NCBI GenBank assembly: GCA_041392785.1
Contig: JAWKLK010000005.1
Span: forward strand, 224,791 to 288,790
DNA length: 64,000 bases
Direction of reading: 5' to 3'
From: OLB9 sp041392785
GTDB taxonomy: Bacteria; Bacteroidota; Bacteroidia; Chitinophagales; Saprospiraceae
Of the stretch, positions 35,991 through 45,201 are shown one piece after another. The notes under the pieces were generated by a model. It made no database searches. It worked only from the letters and a program-made list of their open reading frames with translations, and had not been told where the DNA came from. The position numbers and the translations under genes are program-made. Position 1 is the stretch's first letter, and each line of letters starts with the position of its first letter.

Positions 35991-37616
35991 ATGAAACTCT
36001 TTCTTTTATCATTAATTACTATCACTTTTTTTGGTGTAGGTGCAAGTCAAAATTACATGCCACAAAGGCCTTATATGCCCATAGTTTATGATGGTCTTAC
36101 CCCTATCTGGTATGAGACCACGTCAGATATGTCTATCATAGGGGATAGTTTGAATGGCTATAATCATTTTAATGGATCTTATCAAGTCAAGCCGTTCATA
36201 CATGACAATCGTCTTTACACCGTTTTTAAACAGAATGGTGCTATTGGAAAGTGGATTGGTAGCTACATAGAATGTCGAGACGTCGCATCTGGTAAGCTAA
36301 TATGGGATCACTCTATGGGTATGTTTGAAGGATTGCACCAACAATTGATAGTGAACTTGTATATCCAAGGAGATAAACTCATAGTCTGGAGTCTCATTAG
36401 AAAAGGTACGGATAAGAAATTATTTGTGTATGATGATGTCATCATTCAAAAAACCGAACTCACTGCTGCCACAGGAGATTTTATTTCAAATTTTCACAGA
36501 CCTTTTGATGACACGACAGCTTTTGTATTAACATCTTATCCTTTCGATCGAAGCTTATACTACCATAATAATGAAAACTTAAAGTACATTCGATTTTTAG
36601 AAGATTCAATAACGTATTTAAAGTACTATAGTACTACCTTGGATTCCACCGGAAAATTTATTGCAGAAACCACTTTACCCATTAAGAAATATGCCATATC
36701 ATTTCTTGCTAAACTCATACACAAAGACACTATTTTGGCGATTGAATTATATCAAGATCCGAATAAATTATTCTTTAGGTATTTAAGTCCTGACCTTGAA
36801 GAATATAAGTGTATTGAATCTGATTTCCTTTTTGACTATGCTCCCGCAAACCTGATAATAGATCATATAGATATCAATGCTAGAAAAATCTGCTTTATTG
36901 ATAGACGAAACACTTCCAATTTTGAAGATCTTTATGCAGAATATTATATCTTTGATTTTGACGGCAATATGCTTAGGAAAATTCCATTCAAAGATAGGAT
37001 TACCCTCGACAATTTCAAACCAATACGTTTGGAGAATACTGATTCTATATATTTTTTGCATGGCAAAATGAAAGCAAAAAACGACGATCCTTTTCCAGAT
37101 TATTACAGTACTTTAAATGTCTTTTTATCCACACCAGATGATTCATTACTATTAATAAAAGAGTTTGTACCCACAGATACGCTTACGTTTGCAGGTGTGT
37201 ATAATATTATGCATTTAAAAGATGATATTTATATTTTACATCTGGTCGAAAGAGGTTTGGAACTTGATGAGAGCAATAAAATATCAGAATTTGACATAAA
37301 TGCCATTTATTTTAGCACCATGATGGTCAGAATCAATGAAAAAGGAGAGATTTTAAATGGATTAAATCAACTCACATATGACGTCCACCTTTCACTCTAC
37401 CCCAATCCTGCCCATGATGTGGTGTATCTTCGATCGCCTGATATCCCAATAGACCAAATCTGGCTGCATGATATTTCTGGTCGGCAAGTACTAAGTAAGT
37501 CCGTTGATGAAACCGATACATCCTTTAGTGTGGCGGGGCTCTCGCCAGGCATATATTTACTGTCCATCACCACTGCAGATGCTAAAAAGTCAGTCAGGAA
37601 AGTAGTAGTGTATTGA
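35991..37616 (+). CDS. Module 2 T9SS-secreted protein B2
   Basis: 541 residues, paralog of B1 with the same layout: signal peptide (KLFLLSLITITFFGVGASQ), RPYMPIVYDGLTPIWYET, a PQQ-like blade (SYIECRDVASGKLIWDHSMG), a long beta-rich body, and the almost identical T9SS type A domain (LYPNPAHDVVYL to KVVVY). Shared body motifs with B1 include FRYLSP and FDFDG/FNFDG. An 87-base piece of a close relative of its centre lies at 13549-13635. Function unknown; the surface location is inferred from the sorting domain. Confidence 0.8.
   Translation: MKLFLLSLITITFFGVGASQNYMPQRPYMPIVYDGLTPIWYETTSDMSIIGDSLNGYNHFNGSYQVKPFIHDNRLYTVFKQNGAIGKWIGSYIECRDVASGKLIWDHSMGMFEGLHQQLIVNLYIQGDKLIVWSLIRKGTDKKLFVYDDVIIQKTELTAATGDFISNFHRPFDDTTAFVLTSYPFDRSLYYHNNENLKYIRFLEDSITYLKYYSTTLDSTGKFIAETTLPIKKYAISFLAKLIHKDTILAIELYQDPNKLFFRYLSPDLEEYKCIESDFLFDYAPANLIIDHIDINARKICFIDRRNTSNFEDLYAEYYIFDFDGNMLRKIPFKDRITLDNFKPIRLENTDSIYFLHGKMKAKNDDPFPDYYSTLNVFLSTPDDSLLLIKEFVPTDTLTFAGVYNIMHLKDDIYILHLVERGLELDESNKISEFDINAIYFSTMMVRINEKGEILNGLNQLTYDVHLSLYPNPAHDVVYLRSPDIPIDQIWLHDISGRQVLSKSVDETDTSFSVAGLSPGIYLLSITTADAKKSVRKVVVY
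37395..37616 (+). repeat. Duplicated 3' block (sorting domain of B2)
   Basis: Partner of 34599-34820 (four substitutions in 222 bases). Confidence 0.92.
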
Positions 37617-37633
37617 TAAATTGAAGTGTATTA

Positions 37634-38002
37634 TTATTGCTTACGTGCTTTACTTACAACCACTTTTATACTCAAATGATAAATGTGGATCAATTGAAGT
37701 ATAAATACTACAATGCCAAAAAGCAATAAGGCTGTGTACTCCCATTTCCATGCACCATCAGATGTGTTGTGTGTCCACAATGCATAAAATATCACCAACA
37801 TTGTCAATAATAATGTCCATGCAGCAGCCTTGGTTTGTGCTAAAAGGTCATATTTTACACCGTTATTGAGTGCTAATAATATAACTGCTGGCAAAAGTGG
37901 AAGCAAGCCTACACTTGGATTACCATCTTGAAAAAAATAATCCCAGATAGGTAAAATAAAAAGTAAAACAGTGAAAACAAGGTTTGGCGTGTAGGGATGC
38001 AT
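37634..38002 (-). CDS. Small integral membrane protein, unknown function
   Basis: 122 residues from the ATG at 38002, with four hydrophobic segments (LVFTVLLFILPIWDYFF, LLPLLPAVILLAL, AAAWTLLLTMLVIFYALW, ALLLFGIVVFILQLI) and a basic C-terminus (KARKQ). The longer open frame to 38245 overlaps hflX on the other strand and adds sequence without membrane character, so I reject it. Divergent from hflX. I do not recognise a family. Confidence 0.65.
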   Translation of the reverse strand: MHPYTPNLVFTVLLFILPIWDYFFQDGNPSVGLLPLLPAVILLALNNGVKYDLLAQTKAAAWTLLLTMLVIFYALWTHNTSDGAWKWEYTALLLFGIVVFILQLIHIYHLSIKVVVSKARKQ

Positions 38003-38081
38003 TTTATTTATTTTACAATGGAATAAAACCTTCTTATAGGTAATATGTTTGGATTTTGATATACAAAAAAGTGATTTTCTT

Positions 38082-39296
38082 ATGAGTGATGCGTGGAAGG
38101 TAGGAAAGACAGAAAAAACTGGTATAAATAAAACTGTTGAGTACTGCGTGCTTGTGGCTGTCATTACAGAAAAGGATTCTGAAGCCCAAGTATTAGAACA
38201 TCTTGACGAGCTTGAATTTCTAGCAACTACAGCAGGCGCACTCACTGAAAAAGTTTATACCCAAAGACTTCCTCATCCTAATGTAAAATCATTTGTTGGC
38301 CCTGGAAAATTAGATGAAATAAAAGCATATATCGAAGATCACGAAGACATCACCCTTGTGATTTTTGATGCTGACCTTAGTGGAAAACAGAATAGTTTTC
38401 TTGAAGAATATCTCAAGGTCAAGATTGTAGACAGAAGTACTTTGATTCTGGATATTTTCGCTGAGAGAGCACAAACAGCACAAGCAAAAACACAAGTGGA
38501 ACTCGCACAAATGCAATATCTATTACCGCGCCTCCGCGGATTGTGGACGCACCTCGAGCGACAACGAGGCGGTATCGGTATGCGCGGTCCAGGTGAGATG
38601 GAGATCGAGACAGACCGTAGGATTGTAAGAGACAAAATCTCTTTGTTGAAAAAGCGTCTAGAGAAAATAGATCAGCAGGTACAAACACAGAGAAAAAATA
38701 GAGGCGAATTGATACGTGTTTCTCTTGTAGGTTACACCAATGTTGGTAAGTCCACACTTATGAATGTATTGAGCAAATCAGAAGTTTTTGCAGAAAACAA
38801 ATTGTTTGCTACTCTAGACACCACCGTGCGCAAGGTTGTCTGGGATAATGTACCATTTTTATTGTCAGACACTGTAGGTTTCATTCGGAAGTTGCCACAC
38901 CATCTAGTAGAGAGCTTTAAGTCCACCTTGGATGAAGTGAGAGAAAGTGATATTTTGGTACATGTAGTGGATGTTTCACATCCACAGTACGAAGATCATA
39001 TCAAAACTGTGATAAAAACATTGAATGAGCTTGGTGTCGCTGAAAAGCCCACTTTGATGATATTTAATAAGGTAGATCTATTCCGTCAGCGATATTTTGA
39101 TGATCTATTATCCGATGAAGGAAAAGAGGAAATACTACAATCCCTTAAACAAAAATTTACTGAAATATATAATGCTGATGTCATTATGATTTCCGCCACG
39201 GATAAAGAAAACCTAGACCAACTCAAATATCAATTATCTATGATGATAGCAGATGCTTATCACAAGCGCTATCCTTATCAGGATAAACAATGGTGA
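38082..39296 (+). CDS. hflX: Ribosome-associated GTPase HflX
   Basis: Splits stalled or idle 70S ribosomes, especially under stress. 404 residues from the ATG at 38082 (a TTG at 38049 is in frame but less likely). The N-terminal ribosome-binding domain contains KSFVGPGKLDEIK; the linker contains QMQYLLPRLRGLW and GGIGMRGPGEMEIETDRR. The G domain has GYTNVGKSTLMN, DTVGFIRKLPHHL and NKVDL. Typical length and order. Confidence 0.96.
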   Translation: MSDAWKVGKTEKTGINKTVEYCVLVAVITEKDSEAQVLEHLDELEFLATTAGALTEKVYTQRLPHPNVKSFVGPGKLDEIKAYIEDHEDITLVIFDADLSGKQNSFLEEYLKVKIVDRSTLILDIFAERAQTAQAKTQVELAQMQYLLPRLRGLWTHLERQRGGIGMRGPGEMEIETDRRIVRDKISLLKKRLEKIDQQVQTQRKNRGELIRVSLVGYTNVGKSTLMNVLSKSEVFAENKLFATLDTTVRKVVWDNVPFLLSDTVGFIRKLPHHLVESFKSTLDEVRESDILVHVVDVSHPQYEDHIKTVIKTLNELGVAEKPTLMIFNKVDLFRQRYFDDLLSDEGKEEILQSLKQKFTEIYNADVIMISATDKENLDQLKYQLSMMIADAYHKRYPYQDKQW

Positions 39297-39320
39297 TTAT
39301 TATGTTAAAGATTTGTGATT

Positions 39321-40079
39321 TCATTTCTGGAGTTTATCAAAATATTCCATCTCCTTCCTCTTGAGCCAATATTCAGCTTTAGCTAGTTTGAGTCCGTTGG
39401 ATCCATCTAAAAATCCACGTCTCAAGATAAATGTTTTAAAAAATCTGAATGTCGGTCCGAATAATTTTTTTATAAAATACGGTTTCTTGCCGCTTTTTGT
39501 CCATTCCATTGCCCGCAATCTAGCATAAATGTCAAATTTGGTATAGACTTGATCAAAATCGGTGTAAGAATAGTGATGCACTAAACCATTCAATTTCACG
39601 ACATGCGCTAATTGATCTGTCATTAATCCTTCGTGAACAAGATTTGTATTCCATTTTGCATCATATCTGTTATACAACCTTGTCACCCAATCGGGGTGCC
39701 ATCCGCTATGTCTAAAAGCCACAGTACCTACGTATGACATCCTATTAAAGGCATACTGAACATTGGGCTGTAGCGACACCTGAAAGAGACTTTCCATCAG
39801 TTCCTGATTCAATACTTCATCTGCATCCATACTCAATACCCAATCGGTGCTGGCCTGTGCCGCAATGAAATTTTTGGTTTGTGCGAACCCAGTCCAAGTG
39901 ACGGGAATCACCACTGCACCGAGGTTCCTACAAATCTCTTCAGTATTATCTTTTGTATTGGTGTCAACTCCCACTATGACCGTTTCAAAGACCTGTTGTA
40001 ATGCTGTGACACAAGCTGCAATGGTTAGTGCTCCATCCTTCACTGCGATATAAGGTGTGATATCGTTTCTTTTATTCAT
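39321..40079 (-). CDS. Glycosyltransferase family 2
   Basis: 252 residues, GT-A fold. An N-terminal nucleotide-sugar site (PYIAVKDGALTIAACVTAL, GVDTNTKDNTEEIC) and the DxD-type metal motif SMDADE are visible, plus the later HSGWHPDWVTRLYNR segment seen in WaaE/KdtX-like core glucosyltransferases. Probably adds a sugar to lipopolysaccharide core or another surface glycan. Its start overlaps the end of cysQ by eight bases. Confidence 0.88.
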   Translation of the reverse strand: MNKRNDITPYIAVKDGALTIAACVTALQQVFETVIVGVDTNTKDNTEEICRNLGAVVIPVTWTGFAQTKNFIAAQASTDWVLSMDADEVLNQELMESLFQVSLQPNVQYAFNRMSYVGTVAFRHSGWHPDWVTRLYNRYDAKWNTNLVHEGLMTDQLAHVVKLNGLVHHYSYTDFDQVYTKFDIYARLRAMEWTKSGKKPYFIKKLFGPTFRFFKTFILRRGFLDGSNGLKLAKAEYWLKRKEMEYFDKLQK

Positions 40080-40878
40080 TTATTACCCTACCCATTGCAA
40101 TAAAATAAGGAATACGCATCGAAGGTGTATTGTATTTCAGCGGCTCTCCTGTAGCAGCTTCAATGAGCTTTCCTCCAGCTTCTTCAATTAAGATTTGGCC
40201 TGCAGCTGTATCCCATTCCATAATGTTAATCATTCTCGGATAATAATCTGCCTCCCCTTCAGCAATGGCTACAAACTTCAAAGCAGAACCTCTTGTGCTA
40301 ATAACTGGATTCTGTAATTTGGAAATAAAAACTTGAGTTTTTTCGTCTATCCCATGTCTACTCTTAAGCACTCGGATGCCCTCATCCTGCATACTGAAAG
40401 TTGAAGCGTACATAGGTGTTTTAAGACCATATCGATCTATTTTTATCGAACCATTTCCACGGATACCTACATAAGTCATCTTAGTAAATGGAGCATAAAT
40501 AAAACCAATCATTGGTTGATTATTATGGACCAAAGCGAGATTGATTGTAAATTCACCTGTCTTGTGGATGAACTCTTTTGTACCATCCAAAGGATCTAGC
40601 AGCCAAAATGTGCTATATTTACTTCTGATATCGAAATGTTCGTTTTCTCCTTCTTCAGATATAATTGGAAACTCGGGATATCTTTGTGCTAAGGCTTTCC
40701 GAATAAAATCATCAGACATAGTATCTGCTTTGGTTACAGGACTTTTATCATCTTTGAAATGCAAATCCCAAGAATAATCCTCCACATAGATACGCATCAT
40801 CATCTCTCCACTTTCTCTTAGTAATGATGCTAAAAAATTAATATCTTCTTGACCAAATTGTATTGAAATATCTATCAT
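40072..40878 (-). CDS. cysQ: 3'(2'),5'-bisphosphate nucleotidase
   Basis: Removes the 3' phosphate of PAP, recycling a by-product of sulfate assimilation. 268 residues from the ATG at 40878; an upstream ATG at 40959 would overlap the alkA-like gene and add an unrelated N-terminus. Inositol-monophosphatase-fold motifs: SEEGENEHF, WLLDPLDGTKEFI (metal ligands) and EWDTAAGQILIEEAGG. An inositol monophosphatase role is possible, but the DGTKEF form favours CysQ. Confidence 0.92.
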   Translation of the reverse strand: MIDISIQFGQEDINFLASLLRESGEMMMRIYVEDYSWDLHFKDDKSPVTKADTMSDDFIRKALAQRYPEFPIISEEGENEHFDIRSKYSTFWLLDPLDGTKEFIHKTGEFTINLALVHNNQPMIGFIYAPFTKMTYVGIRGNGSIKIDRYGLKTPMYASTFSMQDEGIRVLKSRHGIDEKTQVFISKLQNPVISTRGSALKFVAIAEGEADYYPRMINIMEWDTAAGQILIEEAGGKLIEAATGEPLKYNTPSMRIPYFIAMGRVINE

Positions 40879-40918
40879 TCCGATAGTTAAACATAGGGAC
40901 ACAAAGATAGTTGTATCT

Positions 40919-41527
40919 TTACAATAAGTCCTTGGCAGCCCAAAGATATCTTGCTGCATAACTCCTAAATGGTCTCCATGAGTCAGTTTCTTTCAAGAAG
41001 ATTTCATTTTCTTTTTGACGACTCATATCAGGAACACCCAATACCTTTTTCAAACCCTGTCGAACTATCAGATCATCTACAGGTAATATATCGGGTCTAT
41101 TTAACTTAAATATCAAAACCATTTCCACAGTCCACGTTCCAACACCCTTTATTTGAGTAAGAAGGGAGATGATGTCCTCATCTGTCATTGTTTGAAAAAT
41201 GGTATCAGTCAGTTGGTGGTGGTCAAAGAATTGTGCAGTATTTTTAACATAGCTTGCTTTTTGGTTTGATAATCCCACACTTCGCAATGGCGGTATATCT
41301 GTTGCCATCAAAAAAGACATAACATCCTCTTCTCCCACCAAATTTAAGAATCTATTATAAATTGTTGCCGCAGCTTTGTTTGACAATTGTTGTGATATGA
41401 TAGCATCGATCAATGCATCAAAGCAACTCATGGGCCTATCAAGGTCAGCAAGAGATACTTGATTTAGGATATTTACTAGTCTTTGATCCTGCAAAAGATG
41501 AAGTTTTGCGGTGGTGTTTTCATTCAT
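40919..41527 (-). CDS. AlkA-like DNA-3-methyladenine glycosylase
   Basis: Base-excision repair glycosylase for alkylated purines. 202 residues, helix-hairpin-helix GPD superfamily: DAIISQQLSNKAAATIYNRF near the start, the hairpin IKGVGTWTVEMVLIF, and the catalytic Asp in LPVDDLIVRQG. It lacks the N-terminal domain of E. coli AlkA, as is usual for this shorter bacterial type. Its start overlaps the end of folB by eight bases. Confidence 0.9.
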   Translation of the reverse strand: MNENTTAKLHLLQDQRLVNILNQVSLADLDRPMSCFDALIDAIISQQLSNKAAATIYNRFLNLVGEEDVMSFLMATDIPPLRSVGLSNQKASYVKNTAQFFDHHQLTDTIFQTMTDEDIISLLTQIKGVGTWTVEMVLIFKLNRPDILPVDDLIVRQGLKKVLGVPDMSRQKENEIFLKETDSWRPFRSYAARYLWAAKDLL

Positions 41528-41885
41528 GTTTTCTCTTTTTAGTCATGGTGATACGTGTACTATCTACGGGTCCACCCAATTGCGGTCCAACTTTTCCTAC
41601 AGTAACTTTTGCCTTTGTAATATCGGTTGATAAAAGCAGGACTCTAGTCAAAATAGATTCAACCAATGTCTCAATCAATATCCTAGCTATATTTATTTCT
41701 TCTTGTACAATATTATAAATCAATTCATAGTTGATGGTATCAGCTATGTTCTCATTACTTTCAGTTTTCTTATCGTACCAAACATCAACAGAAACTATAA
41801 AATTGTGCCCTGACTTTCTTTCTTCAGGATAAAAACCATGAAAAGCATAAAAAGAAGCTCCTTTTACACTGACTTTGACTTTCAT
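41520..41885 (-). CDS. folB: Dihydroneopterin aldolase
   Basis: Folate synthesis: 7,8-dihydroneopterin to 6-hydroxymethyl-dihydropterin and glycolaldehyde. 121 residues with the family N-terminus KVSVKGASFYAFHGFYPEERKSG and the glutamate/tyrosine pattern INYELIYNIVQEE; the LIETLVESI segment follows. First gene of a probable operon folB, alkA-like, cysQ and glycosyltransferase, with overlaps or a short gap between neighbours. Confidence 0.94.
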   Translation of the reverse strand: MKVKVSVKGASFYAFHGFYPEERKSGHNFIVSVDVWYDKKTESNENIADTINYELIYNIVQEEINIARILIETLVESILTRVLLLSTDITKAKVTVGKVGPQLGGPVDSTRITMTKKRKHE

Positions 41886-42026
41886 CTGTAAATTTTTACT
41901 TATTTTTTAATGTTCACATGGAATCTTTTATAAATAAACATCATTGTGGTTTTGTACCTGCCTACCCTTCGGCAGTTAAATAAGCCATATTTACTTTTTT
42001 TGCCGATTTCATGTTATTTGAAAATC

Positions 42027-43274
42027 TTAAGGTAAAACTAAGATACTACCTGGAGCAATATCACTTGCTGAATGGACGTGATTTGCATCCAATAGAGCTT
42101 CCAATGAAATTTGATAATGATTTGCTACATCATTCAAAGACTCCTTTCTTTTGAGTTTGTAGAACTTACTATCATCCAAAGTCACATTTTTTTGATACCG
42201 TTGCATTGCTGCAAAATCATCAGAATTCAGATTATCTCTTTTAGTACTTATTTTGGATTTTCTCTTGAAATTTGCAAGTGTTTTTAGAGTTGAAACGGTG
42301 TTATCTCTCGTTTGATTAGAAGCAACTTCTGTCATCTGAGGATATTTAAAATTAACTAAGGGATTATAGACTAGGTTTTCATAGGTATTATACTTGTCTA
42401 TATAGTCATAAATATGCTTTTCTGGCATAGTAAGGATGTGCTCACTATCTTTCGAAGCCGGTATGATTTCCTTTACATAAGTGGGATTCAAGGTGAATAA
42501 AATACTTTGATCAATGCCAAATTCATCACTTAGTTGCTTTAAATCCACTCTACTAAAAACCTTGACAGATGCATTATACAAAAGGTATTCTGAAGGAGCT
42601 GTTGGCACTAAATCATGTAAATAATAATAGTTCATCAAATAGGATGCAGCTATGAATTTAGGTACATATTTCTGTGTTTCTCGGGGAAGATATTTTTGAA
42701 TCTGCCAATAGTCCATTACTCCACCTGCTCTTTTAATAGCTTTATTTACATTACCTTCTCCACAATTATATGCTGCCAATGCCAAAGTCCAATCATTGTA
42801 ATAGTTATACAGTATTTGAAGATACTCAGTGGCCTTTTGTGTTGATTTGATCAAATCACGTCTCTCATCAACATATTTATCAACATTTAGGCCTAAAATG
42901 TTAGCCGTTCCCTTCATAAATTGCCAAATCCCAGCTGCTCCTTGACGGGATACTACATTAGGCAGTAGGCTACTTTCGATTACAGTAATATATTTTAACT
43001 CATCGGGCATATTGTTATTTCTCAAAATATCTTCAATTGCTGGAAAATACAGAGATGTTCTACCTAGAATGACTTCTGATTGAGACCTGTTTTTTTCTAC
43101 CAGAAGATTGATCTGCTCATTGACTTCTTCTGTAATTCTAACATCAATGATAGTATTTAGATTTTCTAATCTATTACTATATTCTTCGATATGATTTGCA
43201 TTGATCTTTCCAGATAATAGAAAAAACACGATAAATAATATACAGTACCTGATGTCAAACCTAAATTTAACCAT
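42027..43274 (-). CDS. MltD-like lytic murein transglycosylase with LysM domain
   Basis: 415 residues from Met at 43274, which gives a clean signal peptide (KFRFDIRYCILFIVFFLLSG); the frame extends 15 codons further. The SLT catalytic domain (about 90-230) has the catalytic Glu in VIESSLLPNVVSRQGAAGIW, then QFMKGTANILGL and ALAAYNCGEGNV. A LysM-type peptidoglycan-binding domain closes the protein (KLKRKESLNDVANHYQISL, APGSILVLP). Cuts glycan strands during wall turnover. Confidence 0.93.
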   Translation of the reverse strand: MVKFRFDIRYCILFIVFFLLSGKINANHIEEYSNRLENLNTIIDVRITEEVNEQINLLVEKNRSQSEVILGRTSLYFPAIEDILRNNNMPDELKYITVIESSLLPNVVSRQGAAGIWQFMKGTANILGLNVDKYVDERRDLIKSTQKATEYLQILYNYYNDWTLALAAYNCGEGNVNKAIKRAGGVMDYWQIQKYLPRETQKYVPKFIAASYLMNYYYLHDLVPTAPSEYLLYNASVKVFSRVDLKQLSDEFGIDQSILFTLNPTYVKEIIPASKDSEHILTMPEKHIYDYIDKYNTYENLVYNPLVNFKYPQMTEVASNQTRDNTVSTLKTLANFKRKSKISTKRDNLNSDDFAAMQRYQKNVTLDDSKFYKLKRKESLNDVANHYQISLEALLDANHVHSASDIAPGSILVLP

Positions 43275-43345
43275 ACTGTAAAAGTACAAAAATGGATGTT
43301 TCGATATACAATTCATCATTATTTTTTTGATGACCCTTAATAATT

Positions 43346-43363
43346 ATTCGTATTAGAACGAAT
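43346..43363. promoter_or_regulatory. Palindrome upstream of the lytic transglycosylase gene
   Basis: ATTCGT, six bases, ACGAAT in the 264-base gap before the mltD-like gene. It has the look of a dimeric regulator site; no family can be assigned. On the minus strand a TAATTTTG (43431-43438) also fits the -7 consensus but lacks a well-spaced TTG. Confidence 0.35.
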
Positions 43364-43538
43364 TAATAAAATATTGAAATGTAAAGTGGGTCGATTTATA
43401 AATAATTTACTTGTATAAGCTTTGGGGGCGCAAAATTAAATGTCACACAATTTTAATCGCGTCAATAATTTGTTAAACAAAGCAAAAACCATGCTTTTTA
43501 ACCCAATTTTAGTATTATTTTAAGAATATTAACAATAT

Positions 43539-44195
43539 TTAAACTATTTTTCCGTCTTCAAGGTGAATTATCCTGTCACTTATTCGTGCCAACTCTTCAT
43601 TGTGAGTAACTATAACAAAGCTAATTCCAAACTCTTTTCTCAGTTTAAAAAATAGTGTATGTAGGTTTTCAGAGTTGGCTTTATCCAAATTTCCAGTAGG
43701 CTCGTCAGCAAAAATTACTTTCGGATTATTAATCAATGCTCTAGCAACTGCAACTCTCTGTGCTTCACCGCCGCTCATTTGATTAGGTTTATGAGTAATT
43801 CTATGAGACAAATCTAGAAAACCTAATATGTCTTTGGCCCTCTTTTCAATTGAATCATCATTTTTACCTCCAATGAAGGCAGGAATACATACATTTTCCA
43901 GTGCTGTAAATTCACCCAGAAGGTGATGGAATTGAAAAACAAAACCAATATTCTCATTTCTGAATTTTGCACTCTGTTTTTCTGTCATGGTAGATATATC
44001 AACTCCATTGAGTTTCACACTGCCCGAATCAGCTTTATCCAACATTCCCAAAATATGCAATAATGTACTTTTTCCAGCACCTGATTTACCAGTAATACTA
44101 ACTATCTCTCCATGATTAATATGTACACTGACACCTTTGAGTACCTTGACATCATCATATGATTTTATTATGTTTTCAGAGTGTATCACATTCAA
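43539..44195 (-). CDS. Lipoprotein-release-type ABC transporter ATPase (LolD family)
   Basis: 218 residues: Walker A GKSGAGKSTLL, signature MSGGEAQRVAVARAL, Walker B VIFADEPTGNLD. The closest named types are LolD (release of lipoproteins from the inner membrane with LolCE) and MacB-like ATPases; no permease gene is adjacent, so the partner lies elsewhere. It follows the HIT gene with no gap. Confidence 0.88.
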   Translation of the reverse strand: MNVIHSENIIKSYDDVKVLKGVSVHINHGEIVSITGKSGAGKSTLLHILGMLDKADSGSVKLNGVDISTMTEKQSAKFRNENIGFVFQFHHLLGEFTALENVCIPAFIGGKNDDSIEKRAKDILGFLDLSHRITHKPNQMSGGEAQRVAVARALINNPKVIFADEPTGNLDKANSENLHTLFFKLRKEFGISFVIVTHNEELARISDRIIHLEDGKIV

Positions 44196-44588
44196 CTACA
44201 ATTGATCTCTGATTGATTTAGCTACATACTCCATTTTCTCTGGAGAAAACTCTAGCTTTGGCCGGGAGAAATTAATATCTTCCATTGAATTTAATGGAAT
44301 AAGATGAATGTGGGTATGTGGTACCTCCAATCCTATCACCGATACACCTATTCTAATACATGGTACAGCCTTTTTTAGTGCTACAGCTATGGAAGAAGCA
44401 AAGTTCCACATTGGTTGATACAATTCGGTAGGCATATCAAAAATATAATCTATCTCTTTTTTGGGTATTACTAATGTATGTCCATATGCGAGAGGAAAAG
44501 CATCAAGGAAAGCTAAAAAATGATCATTTTCAGCAATCTTATACGCAGGAATTTCCCCAAGTACAATTTTAGTGAATATAGAAGCCAT
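44196..44588 (-). CDS. HIT-family (HinT-like) nucleotide hydrolase
   Basis: 130 residues. The histidine triad is HTHIHLIPL near residue 95, and the N-terminus FTKIVLGEIPAYKIAEND matches the HinT branch, which hydrolyses purine phosphoramidates and adenylates. It lies between greA and the ABC ATPase with three and zero bases between genes, so all three are one operon. Confidence 0.93.
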   Translation of the reverse strand: MASIFTKIVLGEIPAYKIAENDHFLAFLDAFPLAYGHTLVIPKKEIDYIFDMPTELYQPMWNFASSIAVALKKAVPCIRIGVSVIGLEVPHTHIHLIPLNSMEDINFSRPKLEFSPEKMEYVAKSIRDQL

Positions 44589-44591
44589 ACC

Positions 44592-45065
44592 TTACAAGGA
44601 TATATTTACAATTTTAAAATCTATTAACCCCGCTGGAGTCTCTATCTTTGCTACATCTCCAACTGCTTTACCTAATAACCCTTGACCAATTGGAGAATTT
44701 ATAGATATTTTCTTCTCTTTCAAATTGGCTTCAGCCTCAGCTACTAACATATAAGTCATATCTTTATTAGAATTCAGATTTCTAATAGTAACTTTTGACA
44801 GTATAGTAACTTTAGAAGTATCTAGCTGTGAAGCATCGATAATTCTTGCAGCTGCAAATACTTTTTCCATCTCACTTATCTTCATCTCTAACATACCCTG
44901 TGCATTCTTTGCAGCATCATATTCCGCATTTTCGGAAAGGTCACCCTTATCTCTTGCTTCAGCTATTGCTTTTGCCACATCATCTCTTCCCTTTGTTTTT
45001 AATTCATCAAGCTCCGCTTTCAATCGCTCATACCCTTCTTGAGTCATATATGAAATTCCAGACAT
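44592..45065 (-). CDS. greA: Transcription elongation factor GreA
   Basis: Rescues backtracked RNA polymerase by stimulating transcript cleavage. 157 residues: the coiled-coil N-terminal domain has the tip acidic residues in ARDKGDLSENAEYDAAKN, and the C-terminal FKBP-like domain ends with SPIGQGLLGKAVGDVAKIETPAG. First gene of the greA-HIT-lolD operon. Confidence 0.97.
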   Translation of the reverse strand: MSGISYMTQEGYERLKAELDELKTKGRDDVAKAIAEARDKGDLSENAEYDAAKNAQGMLEMKISEMEKVFAAARIIDASQLDTSKVTILSKVTIRNLNSNKDMTYMLVAEAEANLKEKKISINSPIGQGLLGKAVGDVAKIETPAGLIDFKIVNISL

Positions 45066-45091
45066 TTCAATTAATTATTCAATTATTGTGA

Positions 45092-45133
45092 AATAAAAAA
45101 ACAAACGTTTTCACCTATTTATAGATGAAAACG
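45092..45133 (-). terminator. Intrinsic terminator for the PorV-like gene
   Basis: Read on the minus strand: CGTTTTCA and TGAAAACG arms (stem-loop 45106-45133) followed by TTTGTTTTTTT. It separates the PorV-like gene from greA. Confidence 0.75.
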
Positions 45134-45201
45134 CCTGTCAGACAAATCTTATATAAATTGCTAAACATTCATGCTAGCAAAAAGTTTAAGTCTCACTTCT
45201 A

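Noticed and set aside
32245..37616. Duplicated modules as an insertion sequence or transposon
   Set aside because: No transposase or terminal inverted repeats; the repeated blocks are direct, and they are promoter/signal and sorting-domain sequences.
37634..38245. 203-residue version of the membrane protein
   Set aside because: The first 81 residues are antisense to hflX and show no membrane or signal character; the start at 38002 is better.
38339..38757. Overlapping antisense reading frames in hflX
   Set aside because: Low-complexity shadows (Ser/Arg/Cys-rich) of a strongly conserved gene on the other strand.
40879..40959. Longer cysQ start
   Set aside because: It overlaps the 3' end of the alkA-like gene, and the added residues do not match the family.
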